Of a DNA stretch of 64,000 nt, positions 52,035 through 60,773 are shown piece by piece. This DNA is from Kitasatospora aureofaciens (GTDB taxonomy: Bacteria; Actinomycetota; Actinomycetes; Streptomycetales; Streptomycetaceae). The stretch's first letter is position 1. Each line of letters starts with the position of its first letter. A program made the translations under genes and the position numbers. The DNA lies in contig JODU01000017.1 in assembly GCA_000720845.1 (NCBI GenBank), positions 186,001 to 250,000 on the forward strand. Reading direction: 5' to 3'. Below the pieces are notes generated by a model. It was not told the origin of the DNA and made no database searches. It saw only the letters and a list, made by a program, of their open reading frames with translations.

Positions 52035-52994
52035 CTACTTGGACTCGACCTGTCCGAGCGGGTCCGGCCCCGCCGCCAGACCGTCGCGCGCCCGCTGCCA
52101 GGCGGTGTCCCCCGGATACAGCGCGGAGCGCAGGTAGGCCCAGGTGAGCCGTTGCACGGCGGCCACCCGTCCGGGGTCCTCGTCGGTGGTCTCCGCGACG
52201 TCGTATCCGGCCACCCCGCCGAGCCCGTGTTCCGCGCCGAACAGGGTCAGCAGGGACTTGGGGCCGGGGGAGAGGGAGTAGGGGTCGGCATGCCACGCGG
52301 GCCCGGACACCGTCAGGTGGGCGGAGTCGTCCTTGTCGCCGGCGACGACGAGCGCGGGCGTGGTCATGCGGGAGAAGTCCGTGGTCAGGAAGAAGGGCAT
52401 GTTCTCGGCGGCGGACGCGCTGAGGGCGTCGCCGCCCCGGCCGGGCGCGGCCAGCAGCACGCCCGCCTTGACGCGGGGCTCGGCCAGGTCCACCTCCGTG
52501 CCGTCGTCCGGATCGGTGAGCCGGGCGCCGAGCAGCAGGCTCGCGGTGTGCCCGCCCATCGAGTGCCCGGCGACCGCGACCCTGTCGCGGTCCAGTCGGC
52601 CGGAGAGCTGCGGTACGGCCTCCTCCAGGACGTCGAGTCCGTCGAGGACACGCGTCATGTCCTCGGCGCGCGACCGCCAGAACAGGGGTGCTCCCGGGGT
52701 CCCGGGATCCAGCGCCAGTGTCCGCGAGCTGAGGTGGGTCGGCTGGATCACGACGAAGCCGTGCGCGGCCCAGTAGTGGGCGAGTGGGGCGTAGCCGTTG
52801 AGGGAGGAGAGGTGGTTCGAGTAGCCCTGGCCGTGCGAGAGCAGGACGACCGGCAGGCCGGTCCCCGTCACCGGCGCGGAGACCCGCACCTGGAGGTCCA
52901 CCGGCCGCCCCGGGGCCGGCAGCACGACCGGGGCGACGGAGAGGACGGGAGCGGGCGGGGAGACGAAGCCGGTCGGGTGGGACTGTGCGCTCAT
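52035..52994 (-). CDS. Alpha/beta hydrolase (chlorophyllase/PAF-acetylhydrolase-like lipase)
   Basis: A 319-residue hydrolase. The oxyanion region is VVLLSHGQGYSNHLSSLNGY, the nucleophile elbow GHSMGGHTASLLLG, a probable catalytic Asp lies in VVAGDKDDSAHL and the His in FGAEHGLGG. There is no signal peptide, so it is cytosolic. The promoter region just upstream has a pair of palindromic repeats covering the -35/-10 spacer and start point, so the gene is expected to be tightly repressed by a regulator that is not adjacent. The substrate is unknown; an ester or lipid is likely. Confidence 0.85.
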   Translation of the reverse strand: MSAQSHPTGFVSPPAPVLSVAPVVLPAPGRPVDLQVRVSAPVTGTGLPVVLLSHGQGYSNHLSSLNGYAPLAHYWAAHGFVVIQPTHLSSRTLALDPGTPGAPLFWRSRAEDMTRVLDGLDVLEEAVPQLSGRLDRDRVAVAGHSMGGHTASLLLGARLTDPDDGTEVDLAEPRVKAGVLLAAPGRGGDALSASAAENMPFFLTTDFSRMTTPALVVAGDKDDSAHLTVSGPAWHADPYSLSPGPKSLLTLFGAEHGLGGVAGYDVAETTDEDPGRVAAVQRLTWAYLRSALYPGDTAWQRARDGLAAGPDPLGQVESK

Positions 52995-53071
52995 GATGCG
53001 TGGGTCCGTTCGATGGGTCGACGGCGGAGACGGCGAGGCCGTACGGGAGGGGGTGCGTCGGCGCGAGAAAA

Positions 53072-53121
53072 GCGGAACGCTGTCCCGGTTAAATATACGG
53101 AACGCCGTCCCGTTTAGTCAA
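53072..53121 (-). promoter_or_regulatory. Promoter with two overlapping palindromic (TetR-type) operators
   Basis: On the minus strand TTGACT (53121-53116) and TATATT (53097-53092) are 18 bp apart. Two copies of the near-palindrome GGAACG-C/T-CGTCCCG type occupy 53072-53090 and 53097-53115, with 25 bp between equivalent bases. One fills the promoter spacer and the other the expected start point. The downstream gene is the alpha/beta hydrolase (ATG 52994). Confidence 0.65.
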
Positions 53122-53552
53122 CGCGTACGTCCCGGAGCCGGTGGTGAGCCGTGACGCGCCGCCCGGACACGGCGGTGGCTCCACCCGAGCAGGGCGAACA
53201 GCACGAAGCCGGAGACGATCAGGCTCGCCCCGGTGGCCCATCCGGAGTACGGCAGCTCGGGCACGAGGCCCCACGCGACGCCGGCGGCGAGGAGGAACAG
53301 CCCCACGAGCACGGAACCGGCGATCCGCCATCGGGAGGAGACGCTCTCCTCGGCGGCCCGCATCGCCCGGACGCGCACCGGGGCGACGAACCGGTCCAGC
53401 GCCGGAACGGCGCGCGCCAGCAGCACCACCCCGGCGAAGACGAGCAGCAGTCCCGGCCCGGGCAGCACCAGCAGCGCGACGCCGATCAGCAGCAGAACGG
53501 CACCGAGGACACCCACGGCGGTGCGCCGGATCGAATCGACACCCCGCGCCAT
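53118..53552 (-). CDS. PGPGW-type membrane protein
   Basis: A 144-residue integral membrane protein with about four hydrophobic segments (about 10-27, 27-45, 72-92, 100-122). The first pair includes the signature LPGPGLLLVFAGVVLLA of the TIGR02611/PGPGW family, whose function is unknown. ATG 53552 has AGGAG 12 bases upstream. It is divergent from the CocE-like gene 299 bp away and its 3' end abuts the promoter of the alpha/beta hydrolase. Confidence 0.8.
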   Translation of the reverse strand: MARGVDSIRRTAVGVLGAVLLLIGVALLVLPGPGLLLVFAGVVLLARAVPALDRFVAPVRVRAMRAAEESVSSRWRIAGSVLVGLFLLAAGVAWGLVPELPYSGWATGASLIVSGFVLFALLGWSHRRVRAARHGSPPAPGRTR

Positions 53553-53851
53553 GGCGCCCCACTCTCCTGCGGTCGGCAAGGAATCCGGTTCCGTCGGCGT
53601 GCCCCAGCCTAGGCAGGGATCGGGGCGCGGGCGATTCAAGGAGCGGACACGGACGCGGAGCCGTGCGCACGGCCGGTGCGGACCAGGGTGCCGTGTCCGG
53701 CGGGCCCAGCCGGAGACGGGTGTCCGTTCGGGTCCGCCAACGCCCGATGTGGCAGGGGAAGTTGCGATTCGGCCCCATCGACGTGCGGGGACTTCGCTGC
53801 TAGACCTGCACCACCCGTACCACCTGCACCCCGCCTTCCAAGGAGGAGCAT

Positions 53852-55717
53852 GTGAGACCCCGTCGCGCGGTCGTCCGGACCGCATCGGCACTCGTCGCCG
53901 CCCTCGCCCTGACCGTCGGCCTGGGCGGCCCCGCCGTCGCGGCGCACGAGGCGGAGGCCGGTCCGCCCGCCACCGGGACCGGCCCCGTCACGCACGAGGA
54001 GAACGACCGCGTCCCTCAGGGCTCGGTCTGGACCCAGCACTACTTCCCGTCCTCCGACCGCTCGGGCACCCGGCTGCACGCCGACGTCCTGCTGCCCGAG
54101 GGGCTGAAGCGGAAGGAGAAGGTGCCGGTCATCCTGTCGATCGGCCCCTACTTCGCCCACGCGGGCCAGACCGGCCCCGAGGGCTGGACCCGCTCCGGAC
54201 CCTCCGCCCGCTTCCAGGACTTCATCGAGGGTGCCGACCTGTTCGACCAGGGGTACGCCTTCGTCATGGTGGACCTGCGCGGCTTCGGCGGCTCCACCGG
54301 CTGTCTGGACTGGGGCGGACCCGGCGAACAGGCCGACGTCAGGGCCGCGATCGACTGGGCCGCGAAGCAGCCCTGGTCCACCGGCGCGGTCGGCATGTAC
54401 GGCAAGTCGTACGACGCCGTCACGGGCCTCATCGGCAACAACCTGGACCAGCGCGCGCTCAAGGCCGTCGTCGCCCAGGAACCACTGTGGGACATGTACC
54501 CGTACATCTACTCCAACGGGGTGCCGCGTCCGAACGTGACGGGCACCGCCGACGCGTACAACTCCATCGCCTCGATGCCGCCGATGGCGGACGACGACCC
54601 CCGCTACCAGGCCGCCGCCCGCTACGAGGAGAGCCACCCGGAGTGCCTGACGCAGAACTCGGCCGGATACCGGATATCCGACCGGCGGGACGAGCACTGG
54701 ACCTCCCGTGACCTGGCGAGGATGGCCAGGGGCAGCGACACCCCGCTCTTCGTCACGCAGGGCTTCGTCGAGAACAACACCAAGCCCGAGGAGATGGAGG
54801 AGTACCTCGACAACCACCGCGGCCCCGAGCGCGGCTGGCTCGGCCAGTGGGACCACGTGCGCGGCGGCGACCGCGTCGAGGACGGACGCCTGGCCATGGG
54901 GCGTGAGGGCTGGTACGACGAGACCCTCGCCTTCTACGACCAGTACCTGAAGGGCACCAGGCCGACGGTGCGTTACCCGGCCTACGCCGTCGAGGACTCC
55001 ACCGGTGCCTGGCGGGCCCAGCGCACCTGGCCCGTGACCGAGCGGTCGGTCGCTCTCGCGCTGGGCGGCGGCTCCTATGTGGACGACGGCGGCGTGTCCG
55101 CCCGCGCGGCCCTGACCGCGTCCGGCAGCCCGGCGCCGAAGGCCCCGCCGCAGCCGACGGGCAGGTGGGACATGGAGAACGCGCCCGCGACCGAGCAGCC
55201 CGCCCCGGCCGGTCTGGCCGCGGAACTGGCGAAGCGCCAGCGTGCCGGTGAGGCCGCCTCCAGCTTCTTCGTCTGGTCGAAGCAGTTGAAGAAGGACACG
55301 CGCGTCACCGGGACCCCGCGGATCTCCCTGACGGCCCGCGGTGAGGGCAACGTCATGCTCAAGCTGTACGACGTCGCCCCGGACGGCACCGCCGTCATGT
55401 TCGACGAGCAGGTCTCCCTGGTGAAGCCCGGCCGGATGAGCGTCGACCTCAAGGCGACCGACTGGACCCTGGCCGCCGGGCACGTCCTGGCCGTGGAGAT
55501 CGGTTCCGTCCAGACCGGCTCCTGGCGCGACACGCCCTCCGGCGAGACCATCGAGGTCAGGGGAGCCAGGCTCGACCTGGCCCTGGACGACCCGGCCGAC
55601 GACATCGCCACCCAGGGGGACCGGTCGCCGTTCCTGGACACGTACCTGCGCCAGTACACGGTGAGCCTGCCGGCGGGCCCGGGCACATTCTCGGTGGTTC
55701 CGGGCGGCCGGTCGTGA
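53852..55717 (+). CDS. Secreted CocE/NonD or X-Pro dipeptidyl-peptidase-type hydrolase
   Basis: A 621-residue exported serine hydrolase. The signal peptide (about 1-31) ends near AVAAHE. The alpha/beta-hydrolase domain (about 50-370) has nucleophile S186 in GMYGKSYDAVTG and the domain-boundary motif DLRGFGGSTG. The C-terminal jelly-roll (about 395-615) is the X-Pro_dipeptidyl-peptidase C domain (LALGGGSYVDDGG, GRMSVDLKATDWTLAAGHVL). GTG 53852 has AAGGAGG upstream. Family substrates include Xaa-Pro peptides, esters and acylated antibiotics; the specificity here is undefined. The following small gene starts 38 bp after the stop. Confidence 0.88.
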   Translation: MRPRRAVVRTASALVAALALTVGLGGPAVAAHEAEAGPPATGTGPVTHEENDRVPQGSVWTQHYFPSSDRSGTRLHADVLLPEGLKRKEKVPVILSIGPYFAHAGQTGPEGWTRSGPSARFQDFIEGADLFDQGYAFVMVDLRGFGGSTGCLDWGGPGEQADVRAAIDWAAKQPWSTGAVGMYGKSYDAVTGLIGNNLDQRALKAVVAQEPLWDMYPYIYSNGVPRPNVTGTADAYNSIASMPPMADDDPRYQAAARYEESHPECLTQNSAGYRISDRRDEHWTSRDLARMARGSDTPLFVTQGFVENNTKPEEMEEYLDNHRGPERGWLGQWDHVRGGDRVEDGRLAMGREGWYDETLAFYDQYLKGTRPTVRYPAYAVEDSTGAWRAQRTWPVTERSVALALGGGSYVDDGGVSARAALTASGSPAPKAPPQPTGRWDMENAPATEQPAPAGLAAELAKRQRAGEAASSFFVWSKQLKKDTRVTGTPRISLTARGEGNVMLKLYDVAPDGTAVMFDEQVSLVKPGRMSVDLKATDWTLAAGHVLAVEIGSVQTGSWRDTPSGETIEVRGARLDLALDDPADDIATQGDRSPFLDTYLRQYTVSLPAGPGTFSVVPGGRS

Positions 55718-55755
55718 CAAGCTGTGCTCCTGTTGTCCGAGCCCAGGAGGTCGTC

Positions 55756-55995
55756 ATGACTGAAGAGTCTTCATCGCAAGCAGGTTCGGAGCCGGCGGAG
55801 GACGAGCGCACCGCCCTGACACCCGACGCCGACGGTCAGTACGACCTGAAGGACAAGTTCCGCCAGGCGCTGGAGCGCAAGCGCGGCAAGCAGGCGGAGG
55901 CCGCGGCCCTCGCCGCCGGCGCCGACGTGGCGAAGATCCGGGGCACCCACGGCCCCGCCGCCAGTCAGCGCTCGTTCCGGCGCAAGAGCGGCTGA
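55756..55995 (+). CDS. Small DUF5302-like protein
   Basis: A 79-residue charged protein. The N-terminal half is acidic and Ser-rich. The C-terminal half has YDLKDKFRQALERKRGKQAE and ends KIRGTHGPAASQRSFRRKSG, the hallmark of the DUF5302 family of short actinobacterial proteins. ATG 55756 has AGGAGG 5 bases before it. The function is unknown; the basic helix suggests nucleic-acid or ribosome contact. It is followed by a strong terminator. Confidence 0.8.
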   Translation: MTEESSSQAGSEPAEDERTALTPDADGQYDLKDKFRQALERKRGKQAEAAALAAGADVAKIRGTHGPAASQRSFRRKSG

Positions 55996-56016
55996 GGCCG
56001 CGCACGACCGTCCCGC

Positions 56017-56052
56017 GCAGGGCCCGACCGTGGCAGCACGGTCGGGCCCTGC
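56017..56052. terminator. Bidirectional terminator between DUF5302-like gene and cchA
   Basis: A perfect 16-bp stem (56017-56032 with 56037-56052) with a GCAG loop, lying 21 bp after the small gene's stop and 25 bp from the convergent cchA stop. It marks the left border of the siderophore locus. Confidence 0.85.
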
Positions 56053-56077
56053 CCGTTGCGGACGGCCGGCAGGGGGC

Positions 56078-57025
56078 TCAGGGACGGGACGTCAGGTAGC
56101 CGCCCATGGAGGTGAAGTACTCCGTCGCGGCCAACTCCCGTCCGTCCTCGGTGCGTACGCGCGTGACGGCGAGGCCGTGATTGCGGCCCCGGCGTGCGTC
56201 GGCTCCGGCGACGATCACCACGCCCTCACCCTCGCGGTAGAAGATCCGGCCGGGCGTACCGCCGTAGCGGCCCTCGGAGACCACCGCGGCGAGGATCTCC
56301 AGCCGCTTGCCCCGGTGGAAGGTGAAGGCGCTGGGGTACGGCTCGGACTGGGCCCGCACCAGACGCTCCAGGTCCTCGGCCGGCCAGCTCCAGTCGATGC
56401 GGATGTCCTCGGCGGACCGCTTGTGGAAGAAGCTCGCCCGGGAACGGTCCTGCTTGGTGAACTCCGTCTGCCCGGCCGCGATGAGTCCGAGGGCGCCGAT
56501 GGTGACCGGGGCGATGAGGTCGACGGTCTTGTGGAACAGGTCCGTGGCGGTGTCCGCCGGTCCGACCGGCACCGCCTCCTGCCGGACGATGTCACCGGCG
56601 TCCAGCTCGTCGTTCATCATGTGCGCGGTGACGCCCACTTCCGTCTCGCCGTTGATCAGCGCCCAGATCAGCGGGGAGAACCCGGCGTACTTCGGCAGCA
56701 GTGAGTCGTGCACGTTGAGCGTGCCGTGCCGCGGGAGGCCGAAGATGCGCGGGGGGATCCAGGTCCGCCAGTTGTTGGCCACGATGATGTCCGGATCGGC
56801 GTCCTGGAGGCGCTCGAACAACTCGTCGTCGTCCGGGCGGTTGCGGATCAGTACCGGGACGCCGTGCTCCTCGGCGAGGTCGGCGACGGAGTCGCTCCAG
56901 ATCTTCTCGTACGCGTGCTCGCTCTTGGGATGGGTCACCACCAGGACCACGTCGTGTTCGGAGTCCAGCAGGGCTCGCAGGGTGCGGTGCCCCCAGGTCT
57001 GGTAGCCGAACATGACGACCCGCAT
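56078..57025 (-). CDS. cchA: Coelichelin-type N5-hydroxyornithine formyltransferase
   Basis: A 315-residue formyl-tetrahydrofolate-dependent transferase. The formyltransferase motif NVHDSLLPKYAGFSPLIWAL holds the catalytic Asn and His, and the Asp is in ELDAGDIV. A C-terminal domain (about 210-310) resembles that of methionyl-tRNA formyltransferase. I chose ATG 57025, with AGGAGG 7 bases upstream. It would formylate N5-hydroxy-L-ornithine made by the divergent cchB product, giving the formyl-hydroxamate of coelichelin. An iron box lies just upstream. The symbol is used by resemblance to the S. coelicolor cluster. Confidence 0.9.
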   Translation of the reverse strand: MRVVMFGYQTWGHRTLRALLDSEHDVVLVVTHPKSEHAYEKIWSDSVADLAEEHGVPVLIRNRPDDDELFERLQDADPDIIVANNWRTWIPPRIFGLPRHGTLNVHDSLLPKYAGFSPLIWALINGETEVGVTAHMMNDELDAGDIVRQEAVPVGPADTATDLFHKTVDLIAPVTIGALGLIAAGQTEFTKQDRSRASFFHKRSAEDIRIDWSWPAEDLERLVRAQSEPYPSAFTFHRGKRLEILAAVVSEGRYGGTPGRIFYREGEGVVIVAGADARRGRNHGLAVTRVRTEDGRELAATEYFTSMGGYLTSRP

Positions 57026-57061
57026 GGGGTTCCTCCTCAAGGCAGGGACTGATCCGGGCAG

Positions 57062-57080
57062 TTAAGCAAGGCTTACCTTA
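57062..57080. promoter_or_regulatory. Iron box (DmdR1/IdeR site) for cchA
   Basis: TTAAGCAAGGCTTACCTTA, close to the Streptomyces DmdR1 consensus TTAGGTTAGGCTCACCTAA. It lies 37 bp upstream of the cchA ATG. Confidence 0.75.
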
Positions 57081-57156
57081 GTCTGCAACACCCATGTGAG
57101 GCAGCACAGTTGGCGTGAATCGACTCCCCGCGGGCCCTATCGACAGCCGTATCTCA

Positions 57157-57175
57157 TTAGCTTAGGCTCACCTAA
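57157..57175. promoter_or_regulatory. Iron box (DmdR1/IdeR site) for cchB
   Basis: TTAGCTTAGGCTCACCTAA differs from the consensus TTAGGTTAGGCTCACCTAA at one base. It lies 25 bp upstream of the cchB ATG, so iron-loaded DmdR should block cchB-C-D transcription. Confidence 0.88.
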
Positions 57176-57200
57176 GTTTCTGGCGCACGAGGGGAGTGAC

Positions 57201-58556
57201 ATGTCACAGGTTCTTCCTGCTGGCTCAACGCTGGTCCACGACCTCATCGGTATCGGCTTCGGACCGTCCAATGTCGCCATGGCGATCGCGATCCGCGAAC
57301 ACAACGCACGGGCCGGCGGGCAGGAGGCGCTCGACGCCCGCTTCTTCGAGCAGCAACCGCGCTTCGGCTGGCACCGCGGCATGCTGATCGACGACGCGAC
57401 CATGCAGGTGTCCTTCCTCAAGGACCTGGTGACCCTGCGGAACCCGGCCAGCGAGTACAGCTTCCTCTGCTACCTGCAGAGCAAGGGACGGCTGATCGAC
57501 TTCATCAACCACAAAAGCCTGTTCCCGCTGCGGGTCGAGTTCCACGACTACTTCGAGTGGGCCGCGGCCAAGGTCGACGACATGGTCTCCTACGGCCACG
57601 AGGTCGTCGGTGTCGCACCCGTCGTGCGGAACGGAGTCGTGGACCACCTGGAGGTGACGGTCCGCTCGGGGGAGGGGCTGGAACTCCACCGGGCGCGCAA
57701 CCTCGTCGTCGGCACCGGACTGCGCCCCCTCGTGCCGGAGGGCGTGGAGCGCGGCGACCGTGTCTGGCACAACTCCGAACTGCTGGCCAGGGTCGATGCG
57801 TTGGAGGGCACGTCGCCCTCCCGGTTCATCGTCGTCGGCGCCGGGCAGAGTGCCGCCGAGAACGTCGCCTACCTGCACCGCCGCTTCCCCGCGGCCGAGG
57901 TCTGCGCGGTCTTCGCCCGCTACGGCTACAGCCCCGCCGACGACAGCGCGTTCGCGAACCGGATCTTCGACCCGTCGGCCGTCGACGACTACTTCACCGC
58001 GCCCGGCAGCGTCAAACGACGGCTGATGGACTATCACGGCAACACCAACTACTCCGTGGTGGACATCGAGCTGATCGACGACCTGTACCGGCAGACGTAC
58101 CGGGAGAAGGTCCTGGGCACCGAGCGGCTGCGCTTCCTCAACGTGTCCCGGATCTCCGACGTCAAGGAGACGCCGGACCGGGTGCGCGCCACCGTGACGT
58201 CCCTGGTCACCGGCGAGGAGAGCCTCCTGGACGCGGACGTCGTGGTCTTCGCCACCGGGTACGGACCGGCCGACCCCCTCGGCCTGCTCGGCGAGGTCGC
58301 GGACCGCTGCCTGCGCGACGACGAGGGACGGGTGCGCGTCGAGCGCGACTACCGCGTCGCCACCGACCCGGCCCTGCGCTGCGGCATCTACCTCCAGGGC
58401 GGCACGGAGCACTCGCACGGCATCACGTCGTCGCTGCTGTCCAACACCGCCGTCCGGGTCGGCGAGATCCTCGAATCGCTCCTCGACCGGGGCGCCGAGT
58501 CCGCCTCCGACGAGACCCGTACGGTCGCCGACGGAACCGGCACCGGCGCGCGTTAG
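57201..58556 (+). CDS. cchB: L-ornithine N5-monooxygenase (siderophore biosynthesis)
   Basis: A 451-residue flavin-dependent N-hydroxylating monooxygenase of the PvdA/SidA family. It has the FAD motif LIGIGFGPSNVAMAIA, the NADPH motif FIVVGAGQSAAENVAYL, the ATGY region VVFATGYGPADP, and the substrate-loop pattern MQVSFLKDLVTLRNPASEYS. It converts L-ornithine to N5-hydroxyornithine for coelichelin. ATG 57201 has GGGGAG 4-8 bases before it. It leads an operon with the siderophore permease genes: cchC begins 11 bp after its stop. Confidence 0.95.
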   Translation: MSQVLPAGSTLVHDLIGIGFGPSNVAMAIAIREHNARAGGQEALDARFFEQQPRFGWHRGMLIDDATMQVSFLKDLVTLRNPASEYSFLCYLQSKGRLIDFINHKSLFPLRVEFHDYFEWAAAKVDDMVSYGHEVVGVAPVVRNGVVDHLEVTVRSGEGLELHRARNLVVGTGLRPLVPEGVERGDRVWHNSELLARVDALEGTSPSRFIVVGAGQSAAENVAYLHRRFPAAEVCAVFARYGYSPADDSAFANRIFDPSAVDDYFTAPGSVKRRLMDYHGNTNYSVVDIELIDDLYRQTYREKVLGTERLRFLNVSRISDVKETPDRVRATVTSLVTGEESLLDADVVVFATGYGPADPLGLLGEVADRCLRDDEGRVRVERDYRVATDPALRCGIYLQGGTEHSHGITSSLLSNTAVRVGEILESLLDRGAESASDETRTVADGTGTGAR

Positions 58557-58567
58557 TGTACGTCGCC

Positions 58568-59632
58568 ATGACCACGACTGCGGCCCAGCGCCCCGCGTCC
58601 GCGCCCGGGAGCCCAACGGACGCCCGGCGGCGCCGGGTTGCCGGTCTGGGTGTGCTCGCGGCGCTCCTCGTGGTGGTGGCGGCGGCCTCGCTGGCCGTCG
58701 GCGCGCGTGCGCTCAGTCCCGCCGAGGTCTGGCACGGGCTGTTCGCGGCGCCCGAGTCCGACCAGCGGCTCACCGAGATCAGGCTCATCGTGCGGACCGT
58801 GCGGGTGCCCCGTACGGTGCTCGCCGTGGTGGCCGGCATCGCGCTGGGCGTCGGAGGGGCACTGATCCAGGGGTACACCCGCAATCCCATCGCCGACACG
58901 GGGCTGCTGGGGGTCAACTCCGGCGCCTCGTTCGCCGTGGTGTCGGGGATCGCCGCCTTCGGTCTCACCAGCCCGTTCCAGTACGTCTGGTTCGGCTTCC
59001 TGGGCGCGGCGGTCGCCGGTGTCGTCGTGTTCGGGCTGTCGAGCATCGGCCGGGGGGCGGGCAACCCCCTGACGCTCGCGCTGGCCGGGCAGGGGGTCAC
59101 GGTGTTCCTCGCGGCGATGACCACGGCGGTCGCGCTGACGGACAAGGCCTCGCTGAACGCCCTGCGGTTCTGGAACGCGGGCTCGCTGACCGGTGTCGGC
59201 TTCGACGTCATCTGGCCCGTGTCCGCCTTCGTCGCCGCCGGGCTGCTGCTGGCGCTGACCACGCTGCCCTCCGTCAACCTGCTCAACCTGGGCGACGACG
59301 TCGCACGCGGGCTCGGGGTGAACATCGCGCTGACCCGCACGGTCGGCATCGTCGCCATCACCCTGCTCGCCGGGGCGGCGACGGCGGCCTGCGGCCCCAT
59401 CGCGTTCCTCGGGCTCATGGTGGCGCACGTGGCCCGGTACCTGTCCGGCCCGGACTACCGCTGGCTGGTGCCCTGCGCCGGTCTGCTCGGCGCCGTGGTG
59501 CTGCTGGTCTGCGACATCGTGGGGCGCCTGGTCGTACGGCCGGGGGAACTGGACGCCGGGGTCGTCGTCTCGCTCCTCGGCGCACCGTTCTTCGCCGTCC
59601 TGGTGTGGCGCGGGAAGTTCAAGAACGCGTGA
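58568..59632 (+). CDS. cchC: Ferric-siderophore ABC permease
   Basis: A 354-residue FecCD-family permease with about ten predicted helices. Family motifs include VRVPRTVLAVVAGIALGVGG, RNPIADTGLLGVNSGASF and CGPIAFLGLMVAHVARYLSG. The start is ATG 58568, 11 bp after cchB; a GTG at 58557 is possible and neither has a strong ribosome site, which suggests coupling to cchB. Its stop overlaps the cchD GTG. It forms half of the transmembrane channel for import of ferric coelichelin. Confidence 0.93.
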   Translation: MTTTAAQRPASAPGSPTDARRRRVAGLGVLAALLVVVAAASLAVGARALSPAEVWHGLFAAPESDQRLTEIRLIVRTVRVPRTVLAVVAGIALGVGGALIQGYTRNPIADTGLLGVNSGASFAVVSGIAAFGLTSPFQYVWFGFLGAAVAGVVVFGLSSIGRGAGNPLTLALAGQGVTVFLAAMTTAVALTDKASLNALRFWNAGSLTGVGFDVIWPVSAFVAAGLLLALTTLPSVNLLNLGDDVARGLGVNIALTRTVGIVAITLLAGAATAACGPIAFLGLMVAHVARYLSGPDYRWLVPCAGLLGAVVLLVCDIVGRLVVRPGELDAGVVVSLLGAPFFAVLVWRGKFKNA

Positions 59633-60735
59633 ACGGGGCGGACGCGAAGGCGAACGGGGCGGACGCGGAAGTGGACGCGAAGGAGGACGTACGGGCTTCG
59701 GTGGCGCCGGGGGTGCGGTTCGGCGGTGTGTCCTTCGTGTGGCGGCCCTGGGTCGCCGGTGTCAGCCTGCTCCTGGCGGTGGCGGTCTTCCTGGTGTTCT
59801 GCCTGTCCATCGCCGTCGGGGACTTCCCCGTCGGCCTGACCCGGGTCATGGCCACGGTCCTCGGCGGGGGCGAGCAGGTCGACCGGTTCGTGATCATGGA
59901 TCTGCGGATGCCGCGCGCCCTCGCCGGACTCGTCGTGGGCGTCGCGCTCGGGGTCTGCGGCGCCCTCACCCAGTCGATCGCCCGCAATCCGCTGGCCAGT
60001 CCGGACGTCCTCGGCATCACCAGCGGCGCCGGCGCGGTCGCGGTGTTCCTGGTGACCGTGTCGGGCGGCGCCGCCACGGCCGTGGCCGACTCCGTGGGCC
60101 TGTCGGCGGCGGCGCTCGCGGGCGGTCTCGGCACGGGGCTGCTGGTGTACTTCCTGGCGTGGCGGCGCGGGATCGACGGCTTCCGGCTCATCCTCATCGG
60201 CATCTCGGTGAACGCCGTGATGCAGGCGATCACGACCTGGCTGCTGGTCACCGCCGACATCCGGGACGTGGCCCGGGCCCAGGCATGGCTGGTCGGCTCG
60301 CTGGACAACCGGTCGTGGGGCGAGGTGCACATCGCGCTGTGGTGCACGCTCGTCCTGCTGGCCGTCGTGGCCTGCGTCGCCTTCCAGTTCAAGCCGCTGC
60401 ACTTCGGCGACGAGGTCGCCGCCGGGCTCGGCGTCCGGTACGGGGCGGTGCGCGCGGTGCTGCTGCTGTGCGCGGTGCTGCTGGCCGGCGTGGCGGTGAG
60501 CGCGGCGGGACCGGTGCCGTTCGTCGCGCTGGTGGCGCCGCAGGTGGCGATGCGGCTGGCCAGGTGCCCGACGCCGCCGCTGGTGGCCTCCGGCCTGGTG
60601 GGGGCGCTGCTGCTGACCGGTTCCGACCTGGTCGCGCGCACCGCGCTGCCCGTCTCGCTGCCGGTCGGAGTGGTCACCGCCGCCGTCGGCGGGCCCTTCC
60701 TCGTCTATCTGCTCGTGCGGGCGAACCGCAGATAG
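59629..60735 (+). CDS. cchD: Ferric-siderophore ABC permease
   Basis: A 368-residue FecCD-family permease. GTG 59629 overlaps the cchC stop (GTGA at 59629-59632). An unusual N-terminal extension with two copies of NGADAxxx (about residues 2-17) precedes the first helix (about 40-60). Motifs: LRMPRALAGLVVGVALGVCG, RNPLASPDVLGITSGAGA, LLIGISVNA-like ILIGISVNAVMQ, AAGPVPFVALVAPQVAMRL. It pairs with CchC. Its end is followed by an iron box and the separately controlled cchE. Confidence 0.93.
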   Translation: MNGADAKANGADAEVDAKEDVRASVAPGVRFGGVSFVWRPWVAGVSLLLAVAVFLVFCLSIAVGDFPVGLTRVMATVLGGGEQVDRFVIMDLRMPRALAGLVVGVALGVCGALTQSIARNPLASPDVLGITSGAGAVAVFLVTVSGGAATAVADSVGLSAAALAGGLGTGLLVYFLAWRRGIDGFRLILIGISVNAVMQAITTWLLVTADIRDVARAQAWLVGSLDNRSWGEVHIALWCTLVLLAVVACVAFQFKPLHFGDEVAAGLGVRYGAVRAVLLLCAVLLAGVAVSAAGPVPFVALVAPQVAMRLARCPTPPLVASGLVGALLLTGSDLVARTALPVSLPVGVVTAAVGGPFLVYLLVRANRR

Positions 60736-60741
60736 CTGGTA

Positions 60742-60760
60742 CAAAGTAAGGCGAGCCTAA
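60742..60760. promoter_or_regulatory. Iron box upstream of cchE
   Basis: CAAAGTAAGGCGAGCCTAA keeps the central AAGG-C-CCTAA pattern of the DmdR/IdeR box. It lies 13 bp before the cchE GTG, in the 38-bp gap after cchD, which suggests an internal iron-regulated promoter. Confidence 0.65.
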
Positions 60761-60773
60761 TCGAGGGGGCCTT

